Assembly: GCA_025354985.1 (NCBI GenBank)
Contig: JANXLU010000034.1
Location: forward strand, 1-48,414
DNA length: 48,414 bases
DNA from: Chloroflexota bacterium
Lineage (GTDB): Bacteria > Chloroflexota > Anaerolineae > J036 > Brachytrichaceae
Direction: 5' to 3'
Below, piece by piece: positions 1 to 8,762 of the stretch (position 1 is its first letter; each line of letters begins with the position of its first letter). Made by a program: the position numbers and the translations under genes. Under the pieces are notes generated by a model that saw only the letters and a list, made by a program, of their open reading frames with translations, was not told the DNA's origin and searched no databases.

Positions 1-170
1 GGCACAGCGGGAAGGAGCAGCATGATGAGAGCAAGGCCCGGGCGATCATCGGGCAGGCCTGGCAGGGGTTTGTGATTGCAGATGTGGTGATGGTGTGGGA
101 GAGTGACATCTATCGCAATGAGCACGTGTTTGATGATGCGCTGGCCAGGGTGCGGTGGCGGGGGTTCTAG
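1..170 (+). CDS. C-terminal fragment of an unrecognised protein, cut by the window edge
   Basis: An open frame enters from the left edge (codons in phase with position 3) and ends at TAG 168-170, giving 55 visible residues. The tail holds a hydrophobic strand followed by VMVWESDI, then FDDALARVRWRGF at the C-terminus. A hydrophobic-W-E-acid motif near a C-terminus recalls Vsr/DUF559-type nucleases, but the stretch is too short to assign and I do not claim a function. The gene runs convergent to the tyrosine recombinase at 180-1085, with 9 bp between the two stop codons. The + strand here is G-rich and C-poor, as it is through the recombinase, so both may belong to the same transferred segment. 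Confidence 0.5.
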   Translation, partial: HSGKEQHDESKARAIIGQAWQGFVIADVVMVWESDIYRNEHVFDDALARVRWRGF

Positions 171-179
171 CGCCTCACC

Positions 180-1085
180 CTATTGCGCCAGTGGGTGTAG
201 GTTGGCGGCCGCCTGGATGTCGGTGGTGGACAGGTGCAGGTAACGCTGGGTGGTGTTGAGGTGCTTGTGGCCAAGGAGTTTCTGGATGTGCGGGGTGTTG
301 GCACCGTGCTGCAGGATGAGGGTGGCGTAGGTGTGGCGGAGTGAGTGGGCGGTGATGTTGACGTAGTTTAGTTTGCGGGCCACGTGGGTGAAGAAGGTGG
401 AGATAGTCATCTTGTTCATGTGGTTGGCGGGATCGTTTGAAGGAAAGAGCCAGTCGTGCGGGAGGGGCGCACGGCGCAGGAACCAACGCAGAGTTGGGAG
501 CAGGTCATCAATGGCGCGCTTACATCGCGGCACAAGGGGCACGGTGCGGGTGGCGCCATTTTTGCTGGGTGCAATGCGGAGCTCGGTGGCGGTGATGTCG
601 GCCAGCTTGAGGTTGACGACTTCGGAGATGCGCAGGCCTGCGAGGGCCATGAGGTGCCAGGCGCAGCGGTGGCGCATGTAGGTGTATTGATTGGTCACGT
701 CTGGGGTGTAGTCGAGGAGCTGGTTGAGCTGGTCGATGCTGAGGGTGTAGATGGGGATGTCGTTGAACCTAGGTGGCTGGACATCGAGGAAGGGATCTGA
801 GGTGAGGAGTTTGTGGCGGAGGCACCAGTGGGCGAACATGCGGATGACGATGATGTGGGTGTGGAGTGCATGGGGGCTTAGGTCATGGCGGGCATCGAGG
901 TAGGTGTTGACGTGGGTGTCCTGCCAGGCGGAGAGGTCGGTGAGTTCGGTGGCGCGGAGGAATGCGTTGATGCACTGGGCATATTTGGTGGTGGTGTAGT
1001 GGGATTTGTTTTGGCGGCGGAGGACGGCGAGAAATTCTGTAAGGGCGGCTTGGGGGCTGGGAGTGAGTTGCATATTGTGTTCCAC
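180..1085 (-). CDS. Tyrosine recombinase / phage-type integrase (XerC/D-like)
   Basis: This is a site-specific recombinase of the tyrosine family, which exchanges DNA strands through a 3'-phosphotyrosine. Numbered from GTG 1085 (301 aa), residues 10-100 form the core-binding SAM-like domain. The catalytic set is complete: R152 in LAGLRISEV, K175 in SKNG, H247 and R250 in HSLRHTY, H273 in LLGHKH and nucleophile Y282 in QRYLHL. ATG 1073 is an equally plausible start, as neither has a clear Shine-Dalgarno. A TAGAAT box on the minus strand at 1110-1115 may be its -10. Length and motifs fit a functional enzyme. Whether it is XerC/D, an integron-like integrase or an island integrase cannot be told from sequence alone; its isolation beside a truncated gene and its skewed composition favour a mobile-element integrase. 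Confidence 0.92.
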   Translation of the reverse strand: MEHNMQLTPSPQAALTEFLAVLRRQNKSHYTTTKYAQCINAFLRATELTDLSAWQDTHVNTYLDARHDLSPHALHTHIIVIRMFAHWCLRHKLLTSDPFLDVQPPRFNDIPIYTLSIDQLNQLLDYTPDVTNQYTYMRHRCAWHLMALAGLRISEVVNLKLADITATELRIAPSKNGATRTVPLVPRCKRAIDDLLPTLRWFLRRAPLPHDWLFPSNDPANHMNKMTISTFFTHVARKLNYVNITAHSLRHTYATLILQHGANTPHIQKLLGHKHLNTTQRYLHLSTTDIQAAANLHPLAQ

Positions 1086-1134
1086 GCACTGATGCGCGGG
1101 GTAACATATATTCTACCTTGGAGCAGCCTTGGTT

Positions 1135-1156
1135 GGCGGGTGAAAACCACCCCGCC
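1135..1156. repeat. Short GC-rich inverted repeat between the integrase and the CoA-binding gene
   Basis: GGCGGGTG and CACCCCGCC can form an 8-bp stem with one bulged C and an A-rich loop. There is no T-run on either side, so it is not a canonical terminator. It lies in the 110-bp divergent intergenic region and could be an operator, a recombinase accessory site or nothing. Confidence 0.3.
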
Positions 1157-1181
1157 GCTCATTTCATCAACGGCCCGCAGT

Positions 1182-1187
1182 GATAAT
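1182..1187 (+). promoter_or_regulatory. -10 box GATAAT for the CoA-binding protein gene
   Basis: GATAAT preceded by T lies 8 nt upstream of ATG 1196. This spacing puts the transcription start at or within 1-3 nt of the start codon. No convincing -35 is visible. Confidence 0.5.
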
Positions 1188-1195
1188 CTTGGGAA

Positions 1196-1720
1196 ATGGC
1201 AAAGCTAGTAGAGACCGCTGCGGAACGACTTGAGATACTCAACCGATACAAGAACATCGCCGTCGTCGGGCTCAGCGCGAATCCGTTTCGCCCAAGCCAT
1301 TTTGCCGCGATTTACATGTTGAGCTATGGCTACAACATCATCCCAATAAATCCGCGTGAGACCGAAATTCTGGGACGGACATGCTATCCATCACTTACGG
1401 AGGCACACGCCGCCTTGCCAGGGCGGATTGAGATCGTGGACGTTTTTCGCAATTCCAAAGATGTGCCGCCATTGGTGGCCGAAGCGGCAAAAATCGGGGC
1501 GCGCGTGCTGTGGCTGCAGTTGGGTGTCATAAACGACGAAGCGGCGCGTGCTGCGGTGGCTTTGGGTTTGGACGTGGTGATGGATCGCTGCGTCAAGATT
1601 GAGCATGCCCGGTTTTTTGGCGGGTTGAACCTGATTGGGTTGAACACCGGTGTGATTACATCGCGTCGCGCGCCGGATGCATATAAGCCCGTGGTTCCAC
1701 CAGCCCCGATCGGCGCCTAA
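1196..1720 (+). CDS. CoA-binding domain protein (YccU-like, Rossmann fold)
   Basis: The 174-aa protein is a single CoA_binding_2 domain, a Rossmann-type fold related to the CoA-binding half of succinyl-CoA synthetase alpha. Recognisable segments are the nucleotide-binding turn VVGLSANPFRPSH at about residues 24-36, the YGYNIIPINPRE strand at about 44-55, the conserved IVDVFRN segment near 80, LWLQLGV near 105 and the VMDRCVKIEHAR segment near 129. Members of this family bind CoA, but their cellular role is unknown. It is monocistronic: the stop overlaps the stop of the convergent permease gene by 4 bp. The start is supported by a -10 box 8 nt upstream. Confidence 0.9.
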   Translation: MAKLVETAAERLEILNRYKNIAVVGLSANPFRPSHFAAIYMLSYGYNIIPINPRETEILGRTCYPSLTEAHAALPGRIEIVDVFRNSKDVPPLVAEAAKIGARVLWLQLGVINDEAARAAVALGLDVVMDRCVKIEHARFFGGLNLIGLNTGVITSRRAPDAYKPVVPPAPIGA

Positions 1721-2505
1721 GCTGTAAAGGCCCGGTAGAGCAACCACACCGTGGCCACGCAGCCAAATACGATCACAAATCCACGGACATAGGGCTGCGG
1801 AATCCGTTTTGCCATTCGTCCCATCAAGTAGCCGCCGGCAAGCGCACCCACCGCGCCCACAAGACCGTAGGCCACGTTGATGCTGTTGGCCGCAAAGAAC
1901 CGGATGACGGCCGTTGTATTGATTGCGGCGGCAAGCACGTTTTTAAGCGCGTTCATTTTGCGCAAATCAGTCATGCCGATGATGCCCATCAGCGAAAGCA
2001 TCAGGATGCCCATCCCCGCACCAAAGTAACCGCCATAGAACGCAATACAAAATTGCACGAGGACGCCGATGCCATACCCGGAACGGCTGATTTCCCCGCT
2101 TGGCGTGGTGTTGTTTTTGCCCAATGTGCGGGCCCATGCATTGATTGGTTTTGAAAAGGCAAAGACGATGGTTGCCATCAGTACCAGGAAGGGCACGATC
2201 TTTTTAAACGTATCGCCATTCGAGGTGGCGAGCACCGTGGCCCCCGCCAGGCTGCCAAGGATCGCGGGAATCAAAAAGGTGGCCAGGCGCCTTAATTGTG
2301 GTTTCAGTTCCTCACGAAACGTATACGCTCCGCCAAGCGAACCAGGTATCAGCGCAAACGCATTGGTGGCGTTTGCAACCGTGGCCGGCAGACCGGCCCA
2401 GACAAACCCCGGAAAACTGATGGCTGTGCCTCCACCGGCAAGTGCGTTCACGCCACCTGCGCAAAATGTGGCGACGAGCACCACCAAGACTGAAGTTATA
2501 TCCAT
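1717..2505 (-). CDS. TauE/SafE family membrane permease (sulfite/anion exporter-like)
   Basis: This is an integral membrane protein of the TauE/SafE (DUF81) family, whose members export or import small sulfur-containing anions such as sulfite, sulfoacetate or thiosulfate. From ATG 2505 it has 262 aa, typical of the family, with about eight hydrophobic helices. The N-terminal family signature, GGVNALAGGGTAISFPG, covers about residues 17-33, and the second half repeats the pattern as FYGGYFGAGMGILMLSL. GTG 2532 would add nine residues that do not resemble the family, so ATG 2505 is preferred. It lies about 87 bp behind the M29 peptidase on the same strand and may be co-transcribed. No sulfur-metabolism gene is adjacent, so the substrate is unknown. 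Confidence 0.85.
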   Translation of the reverse strand: MDITSVLVVLVATFCAGGVNALAGGGTAISFPGFVWAGLPATVANATNAFALIPGSLGGAYTFREELKPQLRRLATFLIPAILGSLAGATVLATSNGDTFKKIVPFLVLMATIVFAFSKPINAWARTLGKNNTTPSGEISRSGYGIGVLVQFCIAFYGGYFGAGMGILMLSLMGIIGMTDLRKMNALKNVLAAAINTTAVIRFFAANSINVAYGLVGAVGALAGGYLMGRMAKRIPQPYVRGFVIVFGCVATVWLLYRAFTA

Positions 2506-2592
2506 AATGCGGTCAGCAAAGCTGGCCACCACACTGGGCGGGGACCAATCACGCTGTTGTGAAGCATTTTTTTTGGCTGAGCAGTTGGTTGA

Positions 2593-3702
2593 TTAAATTA
2601 GGAACTGACCGTTTTTGTAAAAAACGTCTCCGTCAGCCGCGATTTCCGCATCTTCCATTCCGGTGATCATGTCCCAATGCACAGCGCTTTTGTTTACGCT
2701 CCCGGTGTCGGGGTAACCCATGCCGACCGCCAGGTGGATCGTGCCGCCGATCTTTTCATCAAACAAAATATCCTTGCTGAATTTTTTGATACCGTAGTTG
2801 TCGCCAATTGCAAACTCACCCAGCGAACGTGCACCAACGTCAGTGTCCAGGGTCTTAATCAAAAACTCCTCATTTTTACTGGCGCTGGCTTTTACAACAC
2901 GTCCTTTCTCCCACCAGAGCTGTACCCCGCTAACTTCCCTGCTTAAATAGATGGCCGGGTAGCTGTAGCGAATCCAGCCCTCAACCGAATCTTCAACCGG
3001 GCCGGTGTAGACCTCGCCATCCGGGAAATTTCGCAGCCCGCAGCTGTTTTTCCATTTGCGCCCGTCGATGCTCATGGTGAGGTCGACATTTGCGCCGCGC
3101 ACGTGGAGTTGCTTTTTGGTTTGCAAGTAGTCCACATAAACCTGCTGCTTGATGCCCAGTGCTTTCCACTTTGAAACGGGATCGGCATCGTTTAACAGAC
3201 ACGCGTCAAATACGAACTCTTCGTATTCGGTTAGGCTCATATCGGCTTCCATGGCATAGGCATTGGTGGGGTAGCGACAGACCACCCAGCGATAGGTGCC
3301 TTCCGCGCTGCGTGACATTCGCCGGGCTGTGATCGGTCCCATGGCGGTTTGTACCCGAGTAACGCTGGCGCTGTTGACATTGGCCAATCGCCGGGTGTTT
3401 AGATCGGCCCCGATGCGCACGTAGGCGTCAAAGCCGTGTTCATCGACTGACAGGCGGTCCACCGGGGAAACCTCGTCCAACTGGTGGCCGCTTGCAGTGG
3501 CAAAAAAGACTTCCTGTGCACCCGGTAGATCGGCCCGCAGATGCGCGTTGCCCCCGGCCTTCAGCACCTCGCGATAAATTTCGAGCATGAGTGGCTCCGC
3601 AACCGGGCTGCTGCCCCAGACATACACCCATTGCTTTGGTTTTACGGCCAGCGAATAGTTGACCAGCACCGACGCCATTTTGTTAAGCCTAGAATCGATC
3701 AT
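2593..3702 (-). CDS. M29-family aminopeptidase (aminopeptidase T / AmpS-like)
   Basis: This is a cytoplasmic metallo-aminopeptidase of family M29, which removes N-terminal residues using a two-metal centre. From ATG 3702 the product is 369 aa, the usual size. The N-terminus ([19 protein letters not shown]) matches the family opening. The C-terminal half keeps the metal-ligand region: [14 protein letters not shown] near residues 220-233, the segment ending in [11 protein letters not shown], the [18 protein letters not shown] stretch and the SAVHWDMI motif near 344-351. A longer reading to GTG 3813 would run into rex. ATG 3702 is fixed by a TACAAT -10 box exactly 6 nt upstream, implying a leaderless mRNA. 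The gene is divergent from rex. Confidence 0.9.
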   Translation of the reverse strand: MIDSRLNKMASVLVNYSLAVKPKQWVYVWGSSPVAEPLMLEIYREVLKAGGNAHLRADLPGAQEVFFATASGHQLDEVSPVDRLSVDEHGFDAYVRIGADLNTRRLANVNSASVTRVQTAMGPITARRMSRSAEGTYRWVVCRYPTNAYAMEADMSLTEYEEFVFDACLLNDADPVSKWKALGIKQQVYVDYLQTKKQLHVRGANVDLTMSIDGRKWKNSCGLRNFPDGEVYTGPVEDSVEGWIRYSYPAIYLSREVSGVQLWWEKGRVVKASASKNEEFLIKTLDTDVGARSLGEFAIGDNYGIKKFSKDILFDEKIGGTIHLAVGMGYPDTGSVNKSAVHWDMITGMEDAEIAADGDVFYKNGQFLI

Positions 3703-3708
3703 CAAAAG

Positions 3709-3714
3709 ATTGTA
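3709..3714 (-). promoter_or_regulatory. -10 box TACAAT for the M29 aminopeptidase (leaderless)
   Basis: TACAAT on the minus strand ends 6 nt before ATG 3702, so transcription should start at the A of the start codon. The overlapping + strand reads TGTAAT (3711-3716) and could serve rex in the other direction. Confidence 0.6.
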
Positions 3715-3740
3715 ATGCCGAATTTCGCGCATGGAAACGC

Positions 3741-4442
3741 ATGGCGCCGTGGTTGGACGCTTACTGGGCGATCCTTGTGTTAGCATCCGCCAAAGCTCTG
3801 AAAAATCACTCAAATGCGTCTGGCGGTAAACCGCATCCGGCGCCCGATATTGTTATTGGGCGGCTGCCCGTGTATTTGCGCACGTTGAACGGCATGCTGG
3901 CCGGCGGACATGAATTTACCAACAGCCGCGAATTGGCCCTGGCCTTGGGGTTGAGCGGCGCACAAATCCGTAAGGACTTCTCGCTGTTTGGTGGGTTTGG
4001 AAAGCAGGGCACCGGCTACAACGTGTCCAAGTTGGTTCACCAGTTGCAGGAAATTTTGAAGTTGGATCGGGATTGGCCGGTGGTGTTGATTGGCGCCGGG
4101 CATATCGGCAGCGCCATTGCAAATTACACCGGGTTCGCCCATCGCGGCTTTCGAATAGTGGCGGTTTTTGATGCCGCCCCCGCTCGCGTGGGCCAGCCCG
4201 TGGGGGCGCATGTTGTTCAAGCCATGGCAACCCTGGCGGATGCCGTGCGGATGCACGGGGTACACTTGGCCTTGATCGCCGTGCCTGCGGATGCGGCGCA
4301 GGCCGTGGCCGACCAGGTGCTGGCAGCGGGTGTGCGCGCGATCTTAAATTACGCGCCGATCACGCTGAACGTGCCCGACGATGTGCGGGTTGAATATATT
4401 GATCCCGTATTGCACCTTCAAAAGCTGACGTTTTATTTGTAA
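3741..4442 (+). CDS. rex: Redox-sensing transcriptional repressor Rex
   Basis: Rex represses fermentation and respiration genes when NADH is low and leaves DNA when it binds NADH. The N-terminal winged helix contains [12 protein letters not shown], the helix-turn-helix [19 protein letters not shown] and the family signature [15 protein letters not shown]. The Rossmann domain has the dinucleotide loop GAGHIGSAI, and the C-terminus [14 protein letters not shown] is typical. From ATG 3741 the protein has 233 aa. Rex proteins are usually near 210-220 aa, and GTG 3777 would give 221 aa, so the first twelve residues may not be translated. The stop overlaps hisA by one base, so rex leads a rex-hisA-hisF operon, an uncommon pairing. 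No clear Rex operator is visible at its own promoter. Confidence 0.95.
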   Translation: MAPWLDAYWAILVLASAKALKNHSNASGGKPHPAPDIVIGRLPVYLRTLNGMLAGGHEFTNSRELALALGLSGAQIRKDFSLFGGFGKQGTGYNVSKLVHQLQEILKLDRDWPVVLIGAGHIGSAIANYTGFAHRGFRIVAVFDAAPARVGQPVGAHVVQAMATLADAVRMHGVHLALIAVPADAAQAVADQVLAAGVRAILNYAPITLNVPDDVRVEYIDPVLHLQKLTFYL

Positions 4443-5200
4443 TGTTTACGGTTTATCCCGCCATTGATCTACGTCATGGGGTCGTGGTCCGATTGGTTCA
4501 AGGCGATCCAAATCGGCAGACGACCTATGCCACCGACCCGGTTGTTGTTGCCCGCCGCTGGCATTCCGAAGGCGCGGCTTGGATTCACGTCATTAACTTG
4601 GACGGTTCGTTCGGCGACGAGGCGGGTGCCGCGGCCAACCGGGCCGCGCTGCGGGTGATTTGCGATCTTGGGGTGGCCCATGTTCAGACCGGTGGCGGCA
4701 TGCGCACGATTGACGATGTGCGCGCGGCGTTTGCCGCAGGCGCGGCGCGTGTGGTCATTGGAACCGCCGCGGTAGAGGATCCGCGCGTGGTGGAGCAGGC
4801 GTTGGATGAGTTTGGGGCGGAGGCCATTTGTGTGGGGCTGGATTCAAAGGATGGCATGATCGTCACCCGGGGATGGCAACATGACACAAAAATCATGGCC
4901 AGCGAGCTCGGGCTGCGCATGAAGGAAATGGGCGTCAAACATGCCTTGTATACCGAGGTCGGGCGGGATGGCCTGTTAAAAGGCGCCGCGGCCGAGCTCA
5001 CCGGCGCCCTGGCGCAGCTGACTGGTCTGCAGGTGATTGCATCGGGCGGCGTGGGCAGCCTGGCTGATATCAATGAGTTGCTGCTCTATCATCGCTTTGG
5101 CGTGAGTGGTGTGGTCACCGGCAAGGCGCTCTACGAAGGCAGGCTGGCGCTGGCCGATGCGCTGGCAGCGGCCAATGCCATGGATTCCAGCCCAGCCTGA
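4442..5200 (+). CDS. hisA: HisA, phosphoribosylformimino-5-aminoimidazole carboxamide ribotide isomerase
   Basis: HisA catalyses the Amadori rearrangement of ProFAR to PRFAR, the fourth step of histidine synthesis. The 252-aa (beta/alpha)8 barrel carries the catalytic aspartates D9 (YPAIDL) and the second one at D134 (VGLDSKDG). The phosphate-binding loops are VQTGGGMRT near 81 and VIASGGVGS near 197. The TEVGRDG segment near residue 170 corresponds to the usual T-D-x-x-R-D-G. It overlaps rex by 1 nt upstream and hisF by TGATG downstream, implying translational coupling. The related enzyme PriA is confined to Actinobacteria and is not indicated by the other genes here. Confidence 0.95.
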   Translation: MFTVYPAIDLRHGVVVRLVQGDPNRQTTYATDPVVVARRWHSEGAAWIHVINLDGSFGDEAGAAANRAALRVICDLGVAHVQTGGGMRTIDDVRAAFAAGAARVVIGTAAVEDPRVVEQALDEFGAEAICVGLDSKDGMIVTRGWQHDTKIMASELGLRMKEMGVKHALYTEVGRDGLLKGAAAELTGALAQLTGLQVIASGGVGSLADINELLLYHRFGVSGVVTGKALYEGRLALADALAAANAMDSSPA

Positions 5201-5952
5201 TGTTGGCCAAACGCGTCATTCCCTGTTTTGATGTGGCCAATGGCCGTGTGGTCAAGGGCGTAAATTTTGTAAACTTGCGGGATGCCGGCGACCCGGTGGA
5301 GCAGGCGGGTATTTATAACGACGAGCGCGCCGATGAATTGGTGTTTCTCGACATTATGGCCTCGCACGAGGGGCGCGGCACCACCGTGGAGATGGCCCGT
5401 CGCGTGGCGGACAATGTCTTTATCCCGTTCACCATAGGTGGCGGCGTACGCGCCACTGAAGACTTCCGGACGCTGCTACTTGCGGGTGCGGACAAGTGCG
5501 CGATAAATAGCGCAGCCGTGCGCACGCCGCAGCTGATCAACGAAGCCGCATGGCGCTTTGGCGCGCAGTGCGTCGTGGTGGCCATTGATGCCCGCAAGGA
5601 CGGCGACAGTTGGCAGGTATACCTCAATGGCGGTCGTGTGCCGGCCGAGATTGATGCCGTTGAATGGGCGCGCGAATGCGAGCAGCGTGGTGCGGGTGAG
5701 ATTCTGTTGACCAGTATGGATACCGATGGCACCCAGACTGGCTTTGACCTGCCCATGCTGCGGGCCATAAGTGGTGCAGTAAATATTCCCGTCATCGCCT
5801 CGGGAGGCGCGGGCACACTGCATCACTTCTACGAAGCCATCGACGCGGGTGCCAGCGCCGTGCTCGCGGCCAGCGTCTTTCATTACAAGACCTTTACCGT
5901 TGGCGACGTTAAACGATATTTGGCGGGCAAGGGTGTGGCGGTCAGGTTGTAA
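5200..5952 (+). CDS. hisF: HisF, imidazole glycerol phosphate synthase cyclase subunit
   Basis: HisF uses ammonia delivered by HisH to turn PRFAR into imidazole glycerol phosphate and AICAR, linking histidine and purine synthesis. The 250-aa barrel has the standard [12 protein letters not shown] opening with catalytic D11, and D130 in VVAIDARKD. Phosphate loops are FTIGGGVR near 78-85 and VIASGGAG near 200. The [14 protein letters not shown] segment is the family's loop 1. The ATG overlaps the hisA stop (TGATG). HisH, its glutaminase partner, is not in the window; hisIE lies 10 kb away on the other strand, so the histidine genes are scattered. Confidence 0.97.
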   Translation: MLAKRVIPCFDVANGRVVKGVNFVNLRDAGDPVEQAGIYNDERADELVFLDIMASHEGRGTTVEMARRVADNVFIPFTIGGGVRATEDFRTLLLAGADKCAINSAAVRTPQLINEAAWRFGAQCVVVAIDARKDGDSWQVYLNGGRVPAEIDAVEWARECEQRGAGEILLTSMDTDGTQTGFDLPMLRAISGAVNIPVIASGGAGTLHHFYEAIDAGASAVLAASVFHYKTFTVGDVKRYLAGKGVAVRL

Positions 5953-6009
5953 ACATCCAAATGCCCCCTGAGTCAAATGCAACGCGCGCCACGTCCACGC
6001 TCGCCCTAG

Positions 6010-6627
6010 TTAGGCACCTGCCGGCATCTGTCCCGGTCTCACCTTGCCGTCAAGAACACACGTTGCATACCCGTCGAGGATTTTGTCGACAGTTTCCTCG
6101 ACAGTCAGGGCGCTGCTATCAATAACCTGCCATCGGTTGTGGTCCCAGTCATGCGATGCAAACTCGTCATGCAGGCGTGTGATGACGTAGGTGAGCACCG
6201 AGGTGTCAAAATCCTTGTTAATGCGCTGCTGATTTCGTGCAAGTGCAACCTCAAGACTGGGGAGCAGCAACACGCATCGCAGGGCCAACCCGACCAGCTC
6301 CGGCACAAAAATGTCGTCAACGTCATGACCGGGTGGGATCACATCGTCAATGGCGACGGCAAAGTTTGCCAGCGCATACAAGCGTGCCAGCTGCGCGGCC
6401 CCGCGCCGCGCCAGCGCAAACTGCCGACCGGTCTCGGGTGTCCAGCGCGGCACCGGATGCGCAATACCGGAGACCACCATGGACCGCACGTCATCAACCG
6501 GGATGTGCAGGCCAAGCGGGTGCCGTTGCAGCAGTGCCTTGCATACGGTGCTCTTGCCACTGCCGGGCGCGCCGGTGATCAGATAAATGGGCTGCCTGAT
6601 TAGCTGGTGCAAAATGCCGCAAGCCAA
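6010..6627 (-). CDS. P-loop NTPase of the AAA_33 / zeta-like kinase type
   Basis: A small ATP-binding protein with an exact Walker A (ITGAPGSGKSTVCKAL, about residues 17-32), an acidic segment IPVDDVRSMVV just after it, and a Walker B-like AVAIDDVIPPG at about 90-100. This layout resembles the AAA_33 and chloramphenicol-phosphotransferase/zeta kinase group, which phosphorylate small molecules or nucleotides; the substrate is unknown. The frame opens at TTG 6627 (205 aa), inside the end of the M42 peptidase gene, with another TTG at 6612 (200 aa). Neither has a clear ribosome-binding site, and coupling to the upstream stop at 6600 is likely. It is the last gene of the adh-M42-kinase operon and faces hisF. 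Confidence 0.75.
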   Translation of the reverse strand: MACGILHQLIRQPIYLITGAPGSGKSTVCKALLQRHPLGLHIPVDDVRSMVVSGIAHPVPRWTPETGRQFALARRGAAQLARLYALANFAVAIDDVIPPGHDVDDIFVPELVGLALRCVLLLPSLEVALARNQQRINKDFDTSVLTYVITRLHDEFASHDWDHNRWQVIDSSALTVEETVDKILDGYATCVLDGKVRPGQMPAGA

Positions 6628-7640
6628 TCCACCATGCGCTCAATATCGCGCAGGTCGCCCATCTCAAACGGGCTGTGTGTGTAACGCGCCGGGAACACGA
6701 TCATTGCTGAGGGCACGTCCGCCTGGGTCAGCGCCCGACCATCGCTCCCAAATGAACCAAACACCGCGTGCTGAATCGGGATGTGATTGCGCGCAGCACA
6801 GTCCTCAAGCGCCGTGGTTAGTGCATGATCGTAATGAATCAGCGCGTCCTTGTGAATAAGACCTGGTCCGGCGCCTAGCACCAGCGGCATCTGCAGCGCA
6901 GAAACCGAGGGAATGTCGCCCGCGTTGCCAATCTCCACAATAATCGCCGCGTCAAACTGTTCGCGTGCCGCCAGCGCATATGCGCCGATGGTGCCGATCT
7001 CCTCCTGCACCGTGGCCGCGAGCGTCACCTCCCAGGTAAAGGCGTCTGGCGTCACTCTTCGCAGCAACTCGGTCATAACGGCAAGCGGCACGCGGTCATC
7101 CAGAGCTTTCCCGAGAACCTTGTCGCCCCACTGCACCGTTTCAGCGTCCCAAATCAGACGCGTGCCGGGTGTCACACCCCGCGTAATCAGTTCATCGCGC
7201 TTCAACCCGGCGTCCACCCAGAAATCATTCCACGTGAGCTCCTTTAGGTCCGGCAGCGCGGAACTGGCCAGATGCCCGACCGCGGACGCGATCACACCCG
7301 GTATGATGCCGCTGCGCGCCAATATCTTTACCCGGGAGCCAATCGTAAAGGCATTGCGTAAATCGGTGGTGCGGCTCCATCCCTGACCATTGGCCAGAAA
7401 CAAGAACCCGTTGGGGTCAATCGCGCGCACGAGATAACACAGCTCATCGGCATGCGCTGCGATCAGCAGCTTCTTCGCGCCGGGTTTGCTTTCCGGGATG
7501 CGAGCAAGCACATTGCCCACCCGGGTGCGTTCGGTGCGCGCGCCCAGCCCGCGCCATAGCGCCTCGATGTGGTCGAGCACGAGCGCTTCCTGACCGACTG
7601 GGCCGGCCAGTTCGGTGAGTTCCTTGATAAGTGCAAACAT
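6600..7640 (-). CDS. M42-family aminopeptidase (FrvX/glutamyl aminopeptidase-like)
   Basis: This is a cytoplasmic di-metal aminopeptidase of family M42, which typically forms tetrahedral dodecamers that trim short peptides. The 346-aa product keeps the metal and catalytic residues: H and D in IAAHADELCYLV near residue 62, the bridging aspartate in GKALDDRVP near 180, the general-base pair in VQEEIGTIGA near 213-222, an acidic ligand in IIVEIGNAGD near 236 and the last histidine in FPARYTHSPFEMGD near 320. The acidic ligand is E where many members have D. It starts 15 nt behind the adh stop, so the two are co-transcribed. The window has an M29 and an M42 enzyme, pointing to active peptide turnover. 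Confidence 0.92.
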   Translation of the reverse strand: MFALIKELTELAGPVGQEALVLDHIEALWRGLGARTERTRVGNVLARIPESKPGAKKLLIAAHADELCYLVRAIDPNGFLFLANGQGWSRTTDLRNAFTIGSRVKILARSGIIPGVIASAVGHLASSALPDLKELTWNDFWVDAGLKRDELITRGVTPGTRLIWDAETVQWGDKVLGKALDDRVPLAVMTELLRRVTPDAFTWEVTLAATVQEEIGTIGAYALAAREQFDAAIIVEIGNAGDIPSVSALQMPLVLGAGPGLIHKDALIHYDHALTTALEDCAARNHIPIQHAVFGSFGSDGRALTQADVPSAMIVFPARYTHSPFEMGDLRDIERMVDWLAAFCTS

Positions 7641-7655
7641 GCTGTCGCTAAGAAT

Positions 7656-8747
7656 TTACTCCATCATGATGACCGAGCGCAACGTCTCGCCGCGTTTCAT
7701 GGCCTCAAAAGCGTCTTCCACCTCGGTTAGCTTGATCTTCTGGGTCACAATCTCATCAAGTTTCAGCCGGCCCTGCGAGTACCAATTTGCAAGCATTGGG
7801 AAGTCCCGGGTTGGCAGACAGTCACCATACCAACTAACGCGCAGGCTGCCACCATTGTCAAAGAACCGTTGAAGAGGCAGTTCAAGGGTGGTCCCTGGTC
7901 CGGGCACGCCGATAAATACGCAGGTGCCCGCCAAATCCCGGCACCACAGCGCCTGATCCAGCGTCATGGCCGAACCTACGGCTTCAAATGAATAATTTAC
8001 GCCATGCCCGCCCGTGAGTGCCTTGATGGCCGCCACGGGATCGCCTGCGCGGGCATCTACCGTATGCGTGGCGCCCATTTCCTTTGCCCAGGCCAGCTTG
8101 CGCGGATCAATATCCACGGCAATAATCGTGGTGGCCCCGGCCAGGCGCGCGCCTTGGATAACGCTGTCACCCACGCCGCCGCAACCAAATACCGCTGCGC
8201 TGGTTCCGGGTTGCACATCCGCGGCATACATGGCCGCACCCACACCGGTCATAACGCCGCAACCAATCAACGACATTTGCGCGGTTGGCAGATCGCTGGA
8301 TACCTTGATGCACTGGCCGGCGTGCACCAGCGTGTGCGTGCAAAACGTGCCGATGCCAAGCACCGGGTTTAGCACGGCGCCCTGCATGTCGCGCATGCGC
8401 TTCTCAGCGTTCAGGCTGGCGCAGCAAAAATTGGGCTTTCCTGCATGACAAAACCGGCACTTGCCACAGGGCGCGCGCCAGGCCATGATCACGTGGTCAC
8501 CTTTCTGCACATGCTCAACCCCGGCTCCAACTTTTTCGATCACCCCGTGGCCTTCGTGACCAAGCAGGAACGGAAAACCGTTCGTGCCAAATACGCCGTT
8601 CTTGACGCTAAGATCGGTATGACACACACCGCTTGATAGCACCTTGACCAGCACCTCGTTTGGACCGGGATCGTCTATCGTGAAGTCTTCGAGTGTTGAC
8701 GGAGTATTTGGGATTCGCGAGAGTACGCCTTGGGCTTTGGTGGACAT
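7656..8747 (-). CDS. Zinc-dependent alcohol dehydrogenase, class III / thiol-dependent formaldehyde dehydrogenase-like
   Basis: A 363-aa medium-chain dehydrogenase. Catalytic zinc ligands are C42 (GVCHTD), H64 (LGHEG) and C163 (GCGVMTG); structural zinc ligands are C94, C97, C100 and C108. The NAD-binding loop is FGCGGVGDS near residue 190, followed by D at the end of beta-2 (IIAVDIDPRKL), indicating NAD rather than NADP. The pattern matches class III enzymes and mycothiol- or glutathione-dependent formaldehyde dehydrogenases, so oxidation of hydroxymethyl-thiols or primary alcohols is plausible but unproven. It leads an operon with the M42 peptidase and P-loop kinase. A TACAAT box 6 nt upstream of ATG 8747 predicts leaderless transcription. 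Confidence 0.92.
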   Translation of the reverse strand: MSTKAQGVLSRIPNTPSTLEDFTIDDPGPNEVLVKVLSSGVCHTDLSVKNGVFGTNGFPFLLGHEGHGVIEKVGAGVEHVQKGDHVIMAWRAPCGKCRFCHAGKPNFCCASLNAEKRMRDMQGAVLNPVLGIGTFCTHTLVHAGQCIKVSSDLPTAQMSLIGCGVMTGVGAAMYAADVQPGTSAAVFGCGGVGDSVIQGARLAGATTIIAVDIDPRKLAWAKEMGATHTVDARAGDPVAAIKALTGGHGVNYSFEAVGSAMTLDQALWCRDLAGTCVFIGVPGPGTTLELPLQRFFDNGGSLRVSWYGDCLPTRDFPMLANWYSQGRLKLDEIVTQKIKLTEVEDAFEAMKRGETLRSVIMME

Positions 8748-8753
8748 GTGCAG

Positions 8754-8759
8754 ATTGTA
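8754..8759 (-). promoter_or_regulatory. -10 box TACAAT for the alcohol dehydrogenase operon (leaderless)
   Basis: TACAAT on the minus strand ends exactly 6 nt before ATG 8747, placing the transcription start at the start codon. Confidence 0.65.
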
Positions 8760-8762
8760 TGC

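Noticed and set aside
3703-3813. An upstream start (GTG 3813) for the M29 aminopeptidase
   Set aside because: It would overlap rex, and family members start near [13 protein letters not shown]. The TACAAT box 6 nt upstream of ATG 3702 fits the shorter form.
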